Source: Pseudomonas sp. P8_241 (GTDB lineage: Bacteria > Pseudomonadota > Gammaproteobacteria > Pseudomonadales > Pseudomonadaceae). Taken from it: a DNA stretch of 64,000 bases. Positions 63,989 to 64,000 of the stretch are shown piece after piece. Under the pieces are notes generated by a model. The model was not told the origin of the DNA and did not search any database. It saw only the letters and a list, made by a program, of their open reading frames with translations. The stretch lies in the NCBI RefSeq assembly GCF_034008315.1, contig NZ_CP125377.1, forward strand, positions 1,624,001 to 1,688,000. The letters are read 5' to 3'. Each line of letters starts with the position of its first letter. Positions within the stretch are counted from its first letter, which is position 1. A program made the translations under genes and the position numbers.

Positions 63989-64000
63989 ACGCCTGCCAAT

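Overview
The window is a chromosomal segment of a Pseudomonas, most likely of the P. fluorescens group. The evidence is the gene order kdsB-murB, rne/rluC, plsX-fabD-fabG-acpP-fabF-pabC-mltG-tmk-holB-tatD and etfBA/ETF-QO, the Pseudomonas-type REP elements between genes, and GC-rich codon use throughout. I see no tRNA, rRNA, CRISPR array, phage gene or insertion sequence.

1-3.7 kb: the start of a fadE-type acyl-CoA dehydrogenase (minus strand), a transglutaminase-like protein, a glutathione S-transferase and a two-gene ABC exporter, then a REP pair and a dispersed intergenic element. 3.9-11.5 kb: a DUF2062 membrane protein, divergent comEC, and a tight envelope run (exbB/exbD-like, lpxK, Trm112-like, kdsB, a low-molecular-weight tyrosine phosphatase, murB). 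11.7-16.1 kb: a molybdenum hydroxylase module (iorA, iorB, xdhC-like, MobA-like nucleotidyltransferase). 16.2-20.1 kb: rne with a very long leader, divergent from rluC. 20.1-33.3 kb: a housekeeping block covering rRNA modification, a HAD phosphatase, an S49 peptidase, Maf, yceD-rpmF-plsX-fabD-fabG-acpP-fabF fatty acid and phospholipid synthesis, pabC, mltG, tmk, holB and tatD. Beyond tatD lies a small RNA gene that I read as rgsA, then a TetR regulator, a moaA homologue, a DUF4823 lipoprotein and a DUF1285 protein.

36.9-55.6 kb is an accessory sugar-catabolism region. It holds a FadR-type GntR regulator with a lactonase, an SDR sugar dehydrogenase, an araFGH-like ABC importer, and (further right) dgoK-dgoA-dgoD, a galactonate-type MFS carrier and an IclR regulator. 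Together these can encode the De Ley-Doudoroff route: galactose to galactonolactone to galactonate to KDGal to KDPGal to pyruvate and glyceraldehyde 3-phosphate. Two repeated operator-like sites appear to tie the scattered pieces together. One lies before gntR and before the importer. The other is a 15-bp palindrome with a matching promoter before the dehydrogenase and before dgoK. Embedded in this region is an unrelated operon (GntR/UTRA regulator, ADP-ribosylglycohydrolase-like enzyme, NCS1 permease, PfkB kinase) that looks like a salvage or catabolic pathway for an N-glycoside of unknown identity.

55.6-64 kb: a zinc alcohol dehydrogenase divergent from an AraC regulator with AraC-style direct repeats between them, then ETF-ubiquinone oxidoreductase divergent from etfBA with a PsrA-like site between, and finally a periplasmic binding protein with a DUF4398 lipoprotein and an OmpA-like lipoprotein. 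Comparisons with P. aeruginosa gene order rest on general knowledge of that genome, not on any search.
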